Positions 9,735 to 18,455 of a DNA stretch of 56,030 nt are shown here, piece by piece. This stretch comes from an uncultured SAR86 cluster bacterium. GTDB taxonomy: Bacteria > Pseudomonadota > Gammaproteobacteria > Magnimaribacterales > Magnimaribacteraceae. Both the position numbers and the translations under genes were made by a program. The notes beneath the pieces were generated by a model. The model did not search any database, had not been told where the DNA came from, and was given only the letters and a program-made list of their open reading frames with translations. Where the stretch lies: positions 1 to 56,030 of the forward strand of contig CACBUE010000009.1 of the NCBI GenBank assembly GCA_902542325.1, read 5' to 3'. Position 1 is the first letter of the stretch, and every line of letters begins with the position of its first letter.

Positions 9735-10057
9735 TAAAGTTCAGGATCCCATAAACTCTCTAGATCATAAAACTCTCTTGCATCTGCTGACATAAGGTGA
9801 ATAACTACATCTCCAGCATCAACGAGGACCCAATCATCTCCACCCTGTCCTTCAATCTTAATTCCAGAAATATTTGTTTCTTTTAGGCCCTCCAAGATAT
9901 GCTCACTCATCGCCGCTATATGTCTGTTTGATGTCCCTGAAGCAATGACCATAAAATCTGTTATAGAACTAATCTTTGTTACATCTATTGCGATAGGATT
10001 TACTGCTTTGATATCTTCTAAAGAATTGATAATTTTATTTTTTAGTTTTTTAGTCAT
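9734..10057 (-). CDS. rsfS: Ribosome silencing factor RsfS
   Basis: Small protein (107 residues) that binds ribosomal protein uL14 and blocks 30S-50S joining when nutrients are scarce. The family signature is clear: AIDVTKISSITDFMVIASGTSNRH, IEGQGGDDWVLVDAGDVVIHLM and the end REFYDLESLWDPE. ATG at 10057 overlaps the nadD stop (ATGA). The nadD-rsfS-rlmH order is highly conserved among bacteria. Confidence 0.96.
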   Translation of the reverse strand: MTKKLKNKIINSLEDIKAVNPIAIDVTKISSITDFMVIASGTSNRHIAAMSEHILEGLKETNISGIKIEGQGGDDWVLVDAGDVVIHLMSADAREFYDLESLWDPEL

Positions 10058-10731
10058 TGCTCTTTATATAAATTTTGATCTTTTATGAATTGATAAACAT
10101 CACCATCTAATAAAGCAGATACATCTTCATTATTCGCTATCAACTGTCGAATCTTAGTAGAAGTCACTTCAATAGGATCTATTGGCAAAATGAAAATTTT
10201 GCCTTTCGAATCCTTAAGCTCCTGAAAATTTGTAATTCTTTTAGCTTTTAATAGATTTTGTGCGAATGAAGTTTCACCCACTTCATATCCCGGTCTTTCC
10301 AATATTAGTAGATTAACTTCTTCTATGAAATTCTCATGCTCATACCAAGCTTCTATCTCCAAAAAAGAATCCATCCCCATTATCCATACTAGAGTGTCAT
10401 TTGGATTCTCTTTCTGAATCTCTTTTAAAGTTAAGTAAGCATATGAGGGGCTTCTTTTTTTAATCTCTCTTTCATCAATTATTAAATTATTTATATGACT
10501 TAAAGCAATATTAACTAGCTTAATTTTATCTAGTTCATTAATTCTTTTCTCTTTATGGGGTGGAGTACCATTTGGCAAAACAATGAGTTCATCTATATCG
10601 ATTAAATTAAGAAAGTTCTCTATTACTTGGACATGTCCTTTATGGATAGGATCAAAAGTGCCACCAAATATACCAATAAGTTTTTTGTTGGCTATTTTAA
10701 ACTCCTCGTAAGTTTGAATTACCTTTAACAA
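10054..10731 (-). CDS. nadD: Nicotinate-nucleotide adenylyltransferase; start codon unusual
   Basis: Adenylates nicotinate mononucleotide to deamido-NAD in NAD synthesis. The nucleotidyltransferase motif GTFDPIHKGH is clear near the N terminus, and TSTKIRQL near the C terminus is the second ATP-binding motif. The given start is a TTG at 10731 that overlaps proA by 35 bases and has a weak ribosome-binding site. A better-placed initiation signal exists: GAGGAG (10707-10702) six bases before an in-frame ATA (10695-10693), which would give an N terminus five residues before LIGIFGGTFDP, and lie one base after the proA stop. No ATG or GTG is available upstream of the catalytic motif. The family call is certain; the start is not. 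Confidence 0.93.
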   Translation of the reverse strand: MLKVIQTYEEFKIANKKLIGIFGGTFDPIHKGHVQVIENFLNLIDIDELIVLPNGTPPHKEKRINELDKIKLVNIALSHINNLIIDEREIKKRSPSYAYLTLKEIQKENPNDTLVWIMGMDSFLEIEAWYEHENFIEEVNLLILERPGYEVGETSFAQNLLKAKRITNFQELKDSKGKIFILPIDPIEVTSTKIRQLIANNEDVSALLDGDVYQFIKDQNLYKEQ

Positions 10732-11965
10732 TAAACTTCTGTGAAGTTAATCCCTCTAAGCCCACGGGGCCTCTTGCATGAATCTTATCAGTAGAAATTC
10801 CAACTTCAGCTCCTAATCCATACTCAAACCCATCAGCCCAGCAGGTCGGCAAGTTATGCATGACTGAACTCGAGTCCACGTTTTTAAAAAAGTATTCAGC
10901 TTTATTTTTGTCTTCAGTGACTATTGAATCTGTATGTTGTGATCCATACTTTTGAATATGTTCTATGGCTTCGCTCATATCTTCAACAACTTTAATGGAG
11001 AGTATGGGAGCAAGATATTCAGTTAACCAGTCATCTTCTTTAGCTTCAATTGCATTTATAACTTGAAGTGTTTTTTGACAGCCTCTAACCTCTACTCCTT
11101 CCGAAGAAAATCTATCTTCTAAGCTAGGTAAAAGTAAAGATGCTACTGACGAATGTACTAAAAGCGTTTCCATGGCACCGCATATTCCATATCTGTATGT
11201 CTTTGCATTAAAAGCGATATTTTCAGCCTTCTTTATATCTGCTGCCTCGTCTATATATACATGACAAATCCCATCTAAGTGTTTTATTACAGGCACCTTT
11301 GATTCATCAGAAATGAGCTGCACCAAACCTTTGCCTCCTCTGGGAATGACTACATCCAAATAATCATCTAAATGCAATAGAGTTTTTACAGCTGCTCTAT
11401 CTGTGGTCTCTACGAGCTGAATACATTCCTTGGGTAAACTAGCTTTTTTAAGGCCTTCTTGTAAGCAGTTCCAGATAATCTTATTAGATAGAATAGCTTC
11501 TGATCCTCCTCTTAATAGACAGGCATTTCCAGATTTAAGGCAGAGTGCTGCAGCATCTGCAGTAACATTTGGTCTGGATTCATATATTATTCCAACGACT
11601 CCTAAGGGCACTCTCATTTTACTTACTTCAATTCCCGAAGGCGTAGGATCTAAATCTGTAATTTCTCCTACGGGATCAGGTAACTCAGAAACAACCTGCA
11701 ATCCAGAGATCATAGAATTAATTCTACTGTCATTTAGTTCCAATCTATCTATAAGAGCTGATCCTATAGATTTTTGTTTAGCTAAATCTAAATCTTTTTT
11801 ATTTATACTTAATATTTCATCTCTATCAGATTCTATTTGTTCTGAAATGCAGCTGAGTGCATCATTTTTTTGCTCTAAGGAAGCTTGGGCTAAAATCAAA
11901 GAAGCTTCTTTTGCTTCAGATCCTAACTGATTCATATAAGAATTTATTTCTTTACTCTGAGTCAT
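10697..11965 (-). CDS. proA: Gamma-glutamyl phosphate reductase
   Basis: Second step of proline synthesis: NADPH reduction of gamma-glutamyl phosphate to glutamate semialdehyde. The 422-residue protein shows the aldehyde-dehydrogenase-like fold with PLGVVGIIYESRPNVT near residue 120, LKSGNACLLRGGSEA near 144, the catalytic cysteine region YRYGICGAMETLLVH near 257-271 (Cys261 or so), and the end HARGPVGLEGLTSQKFI. It is the first gene of the long reverse operon running to dat. The partner proB is not in the window. Confidence 0.97.
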   Translation of the reverse strand: MTQSKEINSYMNQLGSEAKEASLILAQASLEQKNDALSCISEQIESDRDEILSINKKDLDLAKQKSIGSALIDRLELNDSRINSMISGLQVVSELPDPVGEITDLDPTPSGIEVSKMRVPLGVVGIIYESRPNVTADAAALCLKSGNACLLRGGSEAILSNKIIWNCLQEGLKKASLPKECIQLVETTDRAAVKTLLHLDDYLDVVIPRGGKGLVQLISDESKVPVIKHLDGICHVYIDEAADIKKAENIAFNAKTYRYGICGAMETLLVHSSVASLLLPSLEDRFSSEGVEVRGCQKTLQVINAIEAKEDDWLTEYLAPILSIKVVEDMSEAIEHIQKYGSQHTDSIVTEDKNKAEYFFKNVDSSSVMHNLPTCWADGFEYGLGAEVGISTDKIHARGPVGLEGLTSQKFIVKGNSNLRGV

Positions 11966-12009
11966 TGTTGAATATTCTACCTAACTATCTATGCTTTCAA
12001 AGACTTAAG

Positions 12010-12609
12010 ATGTTCGAATTTAACGAAATAATAATTTGGCTTGAAGAAAATCCTCAATGGATTGGCCTAGGAATTATAGGAGCTTCATTTATAGAATCCT
12101 TTGCTTTAATAGGAATTATTATTCCTGGTGTTGTTTTACTTGCATTGATATCTGGACTAGCTTCTTCTTCTATAAGTATTTATGAAGTAGTTTTATTAGC
12201 ATATGTATCTAGCTTTCTTGCAGATATTGCTAGTTTCTTCTTGGGCTATAGCCTTAGAAATTCACTTAGAAAAATCTGGCCATTTACAAAATATCCGCAT
12301 TTTCTTGAAAATGGTCAGGCATTCTTTGGAAAGTATGGGATGGTTGGTCTTTTTGTAGGAAAGTTTATAGGACCAATTAGGCCTCTTCTTCCCATTACAG
12401 CAGGATCATTAAACATGAATATAAATAAATTCATCTTAGTTGAGATTCTTTCCTGTTTTTTATGGGCATTGGTTTATACAGTACCTGGCTATTATGCTGC
12501 ACAAGTCCTAATCTCAGACAGTATGAACCTAGTTGACTCACTTTGGATTTTGATTGGGGTTGTTGTTTTATTCATATTAATAAGATACTTTAGTAAAAAA
12601 TATACATAA
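12010..12609 (+). CDS. DedA family membrane protein
   Basis: Integral membrane protein of 199 residues in the DedA (SNARE-associated/VTT) family, whose members act in membrane lipid and proton-motive-force homeostasis and, in several cases, undecaprenyl-phosphate flipping. Family features visible are the re-entrant-loop region SFIESFALIGIIIPGVVLL near residues 25-43 and GKFIGPIRPLLPITAGS near 117-133, with three to four further hydrophobic segments. I chose the ATG at 12010 because the frame upstream to 11857 runs antisense through proA and would add an implausible charged stretch. The substrate is unknown. It ends 2 bases before the carotenoid oxygenase gene. Confidence 0.85.
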   Translation: MFEFNEIIIWLEENPQWIGLGIIGASFIESFALIGIIIPGVVLLALISGLASSSISIYEVVLLAYVSSFLADIASFFLGYSLRNSLRKIWPFTKYPHFLENGQAFFGKYGMVGLFVGKFIGPIRPLLPITAGSLNMNINKFILVEILSCFLWALVYTVPGYYAAQVLISDSMNLVDSLWILIGVVVLFILIRYFSKKYT

Positions 12610-12611
12610 CT

Positions 12612-14012
12612 ATGACAAATTTATACCCAGATCATCCAAATTTAAGAGGTAATTACGCTCCTTTAAGAATGGAGTGCAATATTCAAGATCTCATCATTGA
12701 GGGAGAAGTTCCCAGAGATTTATTTGGTAGTTACTACAGGAATGGCCCAGATCCGCAATTTCCTCCCATGGGAGGAGATTACCACTGGTTTGCAGGCGAT
12801 GGGATGATCCATGCGTTCCATTTTGAAAATGGTAGGATTTCTTATTTAAACCGATGGGCTCAAACCTCTAAGTGGAAACAGGAGAGAAAAGCTGGTAGAT
12901 CACTCATAAATGCTCTTAATCCCATGGACCCTGATCCCGAATTTAATTTTGAAGGTGAAGATGGAACTGCAAATACCAATATAGTTTTCCACTCAGGCAA
13001 ACTATTAGCCCTTGAAGAAGGCCATAAACCTTTTGAACTTGATCCTTTAACCTTAGAATCAAAAGGTGCCTGGAACTATAAAGGAAAACTGGACTCAGCT
13101 ATGACTGCACATCCAAAGATCGACCCAAAAACTGGAGAGATGATAGGTTTTAGCTATGGTTTTGGGGTAAATAAAATGAGCTACTTTGTAGTCAACTCCG
13201 AAGGAATAATGACTACATACAAGGAGTTTAAAACGCCTTACTCAAGTATGGTGCATGACTTTGTTGTTACCACCAAACATGTTATTTTCCCGATATTTCC
13301 TTTAATTATTGATTTTAATCTAGCAGCAGCCGGTAAATCACCTATTGCTTGGGATGTTAATCGCCCGAGTCAAATAGGGATAATGCCCAGAGACGGTTCA
13401 ACCGAAGATATAAAGTGGATAGAGAGCGATCCATGTTTTGTCTTCCACCCGATGAATGCCTATGAAGATGGAGATAAAATAATTGCTGATATGATGCAAT
13501 TTGAAGAAGCACCTATGTTTCCTCATTTAGATGGATCCAGACCTGATCTTAAAAAAGGTGAAGCCAGACTGAATAGATGGGAAATTGATCTAGGTTCAAA
13601 CTCGGGTTCAATAAAAAAGCAGTATCTTGACGAAAGTATTGGTGAATTTCCAAGGCTAGATGAAAGAAAAACAATGTCTAAGTACAGATATGGATATTAT
13701 GCTTCAAATAAAGGAGATTCTCCTAAAGGGGTAAGCTTCAATACAATAACTAGTTATGACCATGATACAGGCTGCAAAGACAGTTTTACTCTGTCTGAGC
13801 TTGATGCTGTAGGTGAACCTATATTTGTTCCAAAAAATCAGGATGCAAGAGAAGGAGAAGGTTATCTCATTGCACTATCCTACCTAGGCATCGAGAATCG
13901 TTCAGATTTATTGATCTTTGATGCAGAAAATGTTTCAAGTGGACCACTTGCAAAGGCTATGCTTCCCCATAGAATTCCTTATGGTTTCCATGGAAACTGG
14001 AGGCAAGGTTAA
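12612..14012 (+). CDS. Carotenoid oxygenase (RPE65/apocarotenoid dioxygenase family)
   Basis: Fe(II) enzyme of a seven-bladed beta-propeller family that cleaves carotenoid or stilbene double bonds with oxygen. The N-terminal block GSYYRNGPDPQFPP followed by HWFAGDGMIHAF is diagnostic. Four iron-ligand histidines can be placed at about His167 (TAHPKID), His215 (MVHDF), His279 (FHPMNAYE) and His460 (YGFHGNW), so the active site seems intact. Length of 466 is normal, and no signal peptide is seen. It is 2 bases after dedA. The substrate cannot be told from sequence: apocarotenoid cleavage to retinal-like products or lignostilbene-type cleavage are both possible. Its stop shares TTAA with the convergent LON-domain gene. 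Confidence 0.92.
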   Translation: MTNLYPDHPNLRGNYAPLRMECNIQDLIIEGEVPRDLFGSYYRNGPDPQFPPMGGDYHWFAGDGMIHAFHFENGRISYLNRWAQTSKWKQERKAGRSLINALNPMDPDPEFNFEGEDGTANTNIVFHSGKLLALEEGHKPFELDPLTLESKGAWNYKGKLDSAMTAHPKIDPKTGEMIGFSYGFGVNKMSYFVVNSEGIMTTYKEFKTPYSSMVHDFVVTTKHVIFPIFPLIIDFNLAAAGKSPIAWDVNRPSQIGIMPRDGSTEDIKWIESDPCFVFHPMNAYEDGDKIIADMMQFEEAPMFPHLDGSRPDLKKGEARLNRWEIDLGSNSGSIKKQYLDESIGEFPRLDERKTMSKYRYGYYASNKGDSPKGVSFNTITSYDHDTGCKDSFTLSELDAVGEPIFVPKNQDAREGEGYLIALSYLGIENRSDLLIFDAENVSSGPLAKAMLPHRIPYGFHGNWRQG

Positions 14013-14608
14013 CCGCCGCCTAATCTTTTAATCAAAGCCTTTAAATAATCTAGCTTATCTCGGTTGTTTTCAAATTCTAAAATTGTTTGTTTCTCTTGAG
14101 GCCTCAGAGGAAGTACACTCGCTAGGATATAACAAACACTTATAGAACTTTTAAGATCTAGGTCCAGGTTAAGCTTTTTAATTTCAGGGTGATTTATAAT
14201 TTCTTTGACCATATTCCATAAATCTAGGTATTCAGGATCATTTGAAAGATTATCATCTTCTTCGTTAATTTTTTCTATTTTCCCAAGCAGTAATTCATCT
14301 TCCTGTTTCCATACATCCTCAATCCTGATCTTGTGCTTACCCTGAACTGTTATACCTAGTAAACCATTGTCAAGTTTATTGAAATCAACAATCTCAACAT
14401 AGGTAGCAATATCATGATAAGGAAGATACTCATTATTTTCTTCATTCTCGTCATCTTTAAAGAGAACAATACAAAAACCTTCAGAATTAGCTAAACATTC
14501 GCTCACCATATCAATATATCTAGGCTCAAATATCTGCAAGGGTAGATAAGCACCCGGTAAAACATTCACAGATAAAGGGAACAATGCAGAAGAAGATACT
14601 TTTTCCAT
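14009..14608 (-). CDS. LON peptidase N-terminal (substrate-binding) domain protein
   Basis: A stand-alone LON N-terminal domain of 199 residues without the AAA+ or protease parts. The start region LFPLSVNVLPGAYLPLQIFEPRYIDM matches the domain signature, followed by the GFCIVLFK block and a helical C-terminal part. Such proteins may bind unfolded or specific proteins, but their role in bacteria is undefined. It follows mpl with a one-base overlap and so is probably cotranscribed with it. Confidence 0.88.
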   Translation of the reverse strand: MEKVSSSALFPLSVNVLPGAYLPLQIFEPRYIDMVSECLANSEGFCIVLFKDDENEENNEYLPYHDIATYVEIVDFNKLDNGLLGITVQGKHKIRIEDVWKQEDELLLGKIEKINEEDDNLSNDPEYLDLWNMVKEIINHPEIKKLNLDLDLKSSISVCYILASVLPLRPQEKQTILEFENNRDKLDYLKALIKRLGGG

Positions 14609-15960
14609 TAAATATATTTTTTCAAAAGTTTTTTAGAGAGGTTATCAAAATTTCCATTAGACATAATAAGTAAAACATCACCAGCAACAGATAACGAATC
14701 GATACCATCTACAAAATTATCTATATTACAAATGTCAGAAAATTTAGATGGATTCTTATCAATAAGCCCTTTGACTTGTTTAGAATCATCTCCTTTCCAG
14801 AAGATTAGGTCAGCTTCGGAAACTGAATGAAGTAATTGCTCATCATGAAAACCTGATTTCATTGTATTTGATCTCAATTCAATTGCTGCGAGTAAACGTT
14901 TTTTGGGAAATTTCTTCCTTAGACCATCTAGGGTTGTTTTGATAGCTGTTGGGTGGTGAGCAAAGTCCTCTATAATCATAAGGTCTTCTGTATCCAAAAG
15001 AATATCTTGTCTCTTTGAAACACCTTGAAACTTTTCTAGTGAAGACAGTGAATCTTTCAGCGAAATCCCGTATTGTTTTACAGCTAAAGCTGCTGCCATA
15101 GCATTTCTTGCATTGTGTTCACCAAACATTTCCCAATCTATTCGTCCCTCTTCTTGATCAATCTTATAGGTAGTTTGCTTAGAGTCATCATTAAACATTA
15201 CTGAATTTTTATTATTATTATTATTAACGTCATAACTTATTAATTTACTCCAGGTACCCATCCCGAGAACTTTTGAGATATTTGAATCATCATTTGGAAA
15301 AATAATCTGAGCTTCCTTATTTAAAGTCCTTAGTAAGTTATGAAATTCTCTAAAGATATAAGTTATATCAGGAAATATATCTGCATGATCAAATTCTAGG
15401 TTATTTAAGACCAAAGTATCTGGTTTGTAGTGAATGAATTTCGACCTTTTGTCATAGAATGCTGTGTCATATTCATCCGCCTCTATGACGAATATATCAT
15501 CACTTCCGAGTCTTGCAGACTTTTCAAAGTCTTTCGGTTTTCCTGCTATCAAGTAGCCAACATCAACATTATTATCTTCAAATATCCAAGCGATCATTGC
15601 TGTGGTGGTAGTTTTGCCATGAGTTCCCGATACTGCAATAACTTTCTTATCTTTTATAACCGAATCATAAAGCCATTCGGGACCCGAAATAAGATTAGAC
15701 TTTTTAGAGAGTAAATATTCCAATGCTGGATTGCCTCTGGAGATTGAATTCCCAATTACATAGTAATCAGCGACGGGGAGTTCAGAGGAGTCATAGCCTT
15801 CGATTATTTCTATGCCCATGTCCTGCAGATGATCTGACATAGGAGGATATATATTTTCATCGCATCCAGAAATCTCTATACCCTTCTCTTTCCCCATCAA
15901 GGCAAGACCGCCCATAAAAGTTCCACAAATACCTAGTATGTGAACTCTTTCTTTAGACAT
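14608..15960 (-). CDS. mpl: UDP-MurNAc:L-Ala-gamma-D-Glu-meso-DAP ligase (murein recycling)
   Basis: Mur-ligase family enzyme that attaches recycled murein tripeptide directly to UDP-MurNAc. The start at 15960 gives MSKERVHILGICGTFMGGLA, the normal N terminus; a longer frame to 16053 would overlap the divergent phosphofructokinase start and adds unrelated residues. Other features are the ATP-binding loop SGTHGKTTTTAMIA near residue 113, EADEYDTAFYDKRSKF near 164, NLEFDHADIF near 190 and DFAHHPTAI near 340. Length 450. A run of five asparagines lies mid-protein, encoded by an ATT repeat on the plus strand. Its presence implies peptidoglycan recycling. Confidence 0.94.
   Translation of the reverse strand: MSKERVHILGICGTFMGGLALMGKEKGIEISGCDENIYPPMSDHLQDMGIEIIEGYDSSELPVADYYVIGNSISRGNPALEYLLSKKSNLISGPEWLYDSVIKDKKVIAVSGTHGKTTTTAMIAWIFEDNNVDVGYLIAGKPKDFEKSARLGSDDIFVIEADEYDTAFYDKRSKFIHYKPDTLVLNNLEFDHADIFPDITYIFREFHNLLRTLNKEAQIIFPNDDSNISKVLGMGTWSKLISYDVNNNNNKNSVMFNDDSKQTTYKIDQEEGRIDWEMFGEHNARNAMAAALAVKQYGISLKDSLSSLEKFQGVSKRQDILLDTEDLMIIEDFAHHPTAIKTTLDGLRKKFPKKRLLAAIELRSNTMKSGFHDEQLLHSVSEADLIFWKGDDSKQVKGLIDKNPSKFSDICNIDNFVDGIDSLSVAGDVLLIMSNGNFDNLSKKLLKKYI
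15211..15228. repeat. Trinucleotide ATT repeat inside mpl
   Basis: A simple-sequence run of about five to six ATT units on the plus strand, read on the minus strand as AAT codons and giving a short poly-asparagine stretch in a surface loop of Mpl. Copy-number change would alter loop length without shifting the frame. Confidence 0.7.
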
Positions 15961-16023
15961 GACTTCATTATAACTATCAAGAATGATTACAAGATAGATT
16001 TGTTTTAAAGTATTATTCTCACG

Positions 16024-17280
16024 ATGAAATCTCAGAATGCAATCTATGCTCAATCAGGAGGGGTAACTTCTGTTATTAACGCAACTGCTTCTGCAGTAAT
16101 AGAGTCTTCAAGAAAGTCAAAAAAAATTAATAAACTTTATGCTGGCAAGGATGGAATCATTGGGATACTCAATGAAGATCTAATTGATACCAGTCTGGAA
16201 AATTCTTCCGATATCAAAAAATTAATGCACACTCCGGGAGGTGCTTTTGGTTCCTGTAGGCATAAACTTAAAGACATCAATCAAAGCAAAAGAGAATATG
16301 AAAGACTCATTGATGTCTTTAAAGCTCATAATATTGGTTACTTTTTTTACAATGGTGGAGGTGACTCTCAAGATACCTCAAACAAAATTGCCCAATACAC
16401 AAAAGATGCAGGATTTCCCGTCGCCTGTATTGGCATACCAAAAACAATAGATAATGATTTGCCCTATACAGATAACTGTCCTGGTTTTGGATCTGTTGCA
16501 AAGTATATTGCCACATCAACTAAAGAAGCGGCTTTAGATGTAAAAAGCATGTCCAAGAGCTCAACTAAAGTTTTTATCTTTGAGGTTATGGGAAGGCATG
16601 CAGGATGGTTAGCAGCTTCTGCAGGTCTTGCTCAATCAAAAAATAATTCTGCTCCTCACATTATCTTGCTCCCAGAAGTAACCTTTAATGAAAAATTATT
16701 TATAAAAAGAGTAAAAGAAGTGGTAAAAAAAGAGGATTATTGCGTCATTGTCGTTTCTGAAGGAGCTAAATACAAGAATGGAAAATTTCTTGCTGATGCA
16801 GGGACAGTGGACTCATTTGGTCATAAACAACTTGGTGGAGTTGCACCTCGTATTGCTGAAATGATAAACAATAAATTAGGTTTTAAATATCATTGGGCCG
16901 TCTCTGACTACTTACAACGCTCCGCTAGACATATTTCATCCCAGGTAGATTTAGATCATGCATATGCAGTGGGTAAAGCAGCTGTTGAATACGCTTCTTC
17001 AGGAGAAAACGCAATTATGCCAATAATAGTTAGAAAAAAAACTATGCCTTATTCCTGGGAGATTGGAAAAGTTGCATTAAGCAAAGTGGCGAATATAGAG
17101 AAGAAGATGCCTAGAAATTTCATCTCAAAAGATGGTTTTGGTATTACTCAGTCTTGCAAAAATTATCTTAGCCCATTAATTCAAGGTGAAGCTTGGGCAC
17201 CATTTGAAGATGGTGTAATACAAACTGCTTCTTTGAAAAATAAACTTGTCAGAAAAAAGCTTAAAAATTTTAAATTTTAA
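16024..17280 (+). CDS. pfp: Pyrophosphate-type 6-phosphofructokinase
   Basis: Glycolytic phosphofructokinase of 418 residues. The N-terminal SGGVTSVINA and the motif GIPKTIDNDLPYTD (catalytic TIDND at 141-145) define the PFK family, and MGRHAGWLAA the sugar-phosphate site. Two residues point to pyrophosphate rather than ATP as phosphoryl donor: Asp114 in NGGGDSQDT, where ATP enzymes have Gly, and Lys140 in PKTIDND, where ATP enzymes have Gly. A PPi enzyme works reversibly and saves ATP. It is divergent from mpl with a 63-base gap; no strong Shine-Dalgarno is seen. Its stop shares TTAA with the convergent gene. Confidence 0.9.
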   Translation: MKSQNAIYAQSGGVTSVINATASAVIESSRKSKKINKLYAGKDGIIGILNEDLIDTSLENSSDIKKLMHTPGGAFGSCRHKLKDINQSKREYERLIDVFKAHNIGYFFYNGGGDSQDTSNKIAQYTKDAGFPVACIGIPKTIDNDLPYTDNCPGFGSVAKYIATSTKEAALDVKSMSKSSTKVFIFEVMGRHAGWLAASAGLAQSKNNSAPHIILLPEVTFNEKLFIKRVKEVVKKEDYCVIVVSEGAKYKNGKFLADAGTVDSFGHKQLGGVAPRIAEMINNKLGFKYHWAVSDYLQRSARHISSQVDLDHAYAVGKAAVEYASSGENAIMPIIVRKKTMPYSWEIGKVALSKVANIEKKMPRNFISKDGFGITQSCKNYLSPLIQGEAWAPFEDGVIQTASLKNKLVRKKLKNFKF

Positions 17281-18455
17281 GTTAAAACTTTAAATTCAAT
17301 TTCTGCATTTTTTAATCTATCAACTAATACCTCTCCTAATCCAACAGCAGAGGTTAGAACTCCTCCATACTCAGAACCGCCAGGCAAGTTATCAGAACGT
17401 GCAAGAGCCATTGCGGATTCACAAACTAATTTAGCCGTAGATTTATAACCCGGATCTCCAGATCCATATATTGAACAAATCTTCTTTTCATTATCTTCAG
17501 AAAGAGCTATGAAAGTAGCCCTAAACCAACCATTATCTTGTGTTTCTTGACTGGGTCCTTCTCCTGGTTTGGGAAGAAAAGGTCTTACTAGACGTTTTAT
17601 TGGAGTACTTAAAATTATAAAACCGATTAGGAGTCCTATGGAAGCTAATCTTGCATTTCTTTTTGAAGAAAATAAACCATGTTCTCCAAAAGTAAAGTTG
17701 TTTCCATAGGGTTTTTGATTCTGCTCCATTAGAGCTGCAGATCGTCTTACAACTCTAGTATTTGCTACAGCCATTACACCTACTCCAGACCATCCCTCCA
17801 GGCCATCAACTTTCTCTACCTTGAATCCATCTTTAGAATTTTCCCTCTGCTCATCTGATATTGTGTCTTTAGGATTCAAAACAAAGGGATCTCTCATTTC
17901 TTTTCCAACGCCATCCATGGTAAAGATTGTCTCGGTTGTTCCGCCTGAGGCCCCGCCTTGAGCTTCATGATAGACGTCTACTCTTGATACAGGTTTGTCA
18001 AATTGAGAAATAGTAAAAAAAGCTCCGATATCAGAAGGTATAGAATCATAACCGCATGATGGAATAATTCTTATTCCTTTAGAAGCAGCTTCTTCATGAT
18101 GTTTATCGATTAAACCTTTTACCCAATGATTCTCTCCAGTTATATCAGTATAGTGAGAGCCTTCTTCAACACATGCTTGAACTAGCAAAGAGCCATATCT
18201 TGCAAATGGCCCAGCAGTAGATAACACAACTTTAGTTTGACTTGTCATTAGTTTTAAAGCGTCTATGTCTGCTCCATCAGCGACAACTACGTCACAATTG
18301 AGATTAAAATCTGATTTAATTTGCTGAAGTTTCTCTTTATTTCTTCCTCCAATTGCCCAAAGCAAATCAGGATAATTATCTCGAATGTATTTACAACAAA
18401 TCTGACCAGTAAAACCGGTAGCTCCGTAAAGAATTATTTCGTACTTTTTATCCAT
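17277..18455 (-). CDS. Saccharopine dehydrogenase-like / trans-acting enoyl reductase family protein
   Basis: A 392-residue NAD(P)-dependent oxidoreductase. The Rossmann start YEIILYGATGFTGQICCKY and GGRNKEKLQQI match the saccharopine-dehydrogenase NADP-binding domain as found in human SCCPDH and mycobacterial trans-acting enoyl reductases. TVLSTAGPFARYG near residue 79 and ITGENHWV near 104 fit too. A hydrophobic segment occurs around residues 270-285. True lysine metabolism is unlikely; a role in lipid or polyketide reduction is more probable but unproved. Its start overlaps the end of the thioesterase gene by 8 bases, so they form a pair. Confidence 0.8.
   Translation of the reverse strand: MDKKYEIILYGATGFTGQICCKYIRDNYPDLLWAIGGRNKEKLQQIKSDFNLNCDVVVADGADIDALKLMTSQTKVVLSTAGPFARYGSLLVQACVEEGSHYTDITGENHWVKGLIDKHHEEAASKGIRIIPSCGYDSIPSDIGAFFTISQFDKPVSRVDVYHEAQGGASGGTTETIFTMDGVGKEMRDPFVLNPKDTISDEQRENSKDGFKVEKVDGLEGWSGVGVMAVANTRVVRRSAALMEQNQKPYGNNFTFGEHGLFSSKRNARLASIGLLIGFIILSTPIKRLVRPFLPKPGEGPSQETQDNGWFRATFIALSEDNEKKICSIYGSGDPGYKSTAKLVCESAMALARSDNLPGGSEYGGVLTSAVGLGEVLVDRLKNAEIEFKVLT

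Noticed and set aside
11430-11930. 166-codon open frame opposite proA
   Set aside because: Antisense to a certain gene, with low-complexity serine- and leucine-rich translation and no recognisable domain.
11857-12009. Longer N terminus for the DedA protein
   Set aside because: It runs antisense through the start of proA and adds about 51 residues unlike the family; the ATG at 12010 fits better.
15961-16053. 31-residue extension of Mpl
   Set aside because: It would overlap the divergent phosphofructokinase start and does not match Mpl; MSKERVHILGICG at 15960 is the normal start.
16024-17280. ATP-dependent phosphofructokinase
   Set aside because: Asp114 and Lys140 replace the two glycines that ATP enzymes need.
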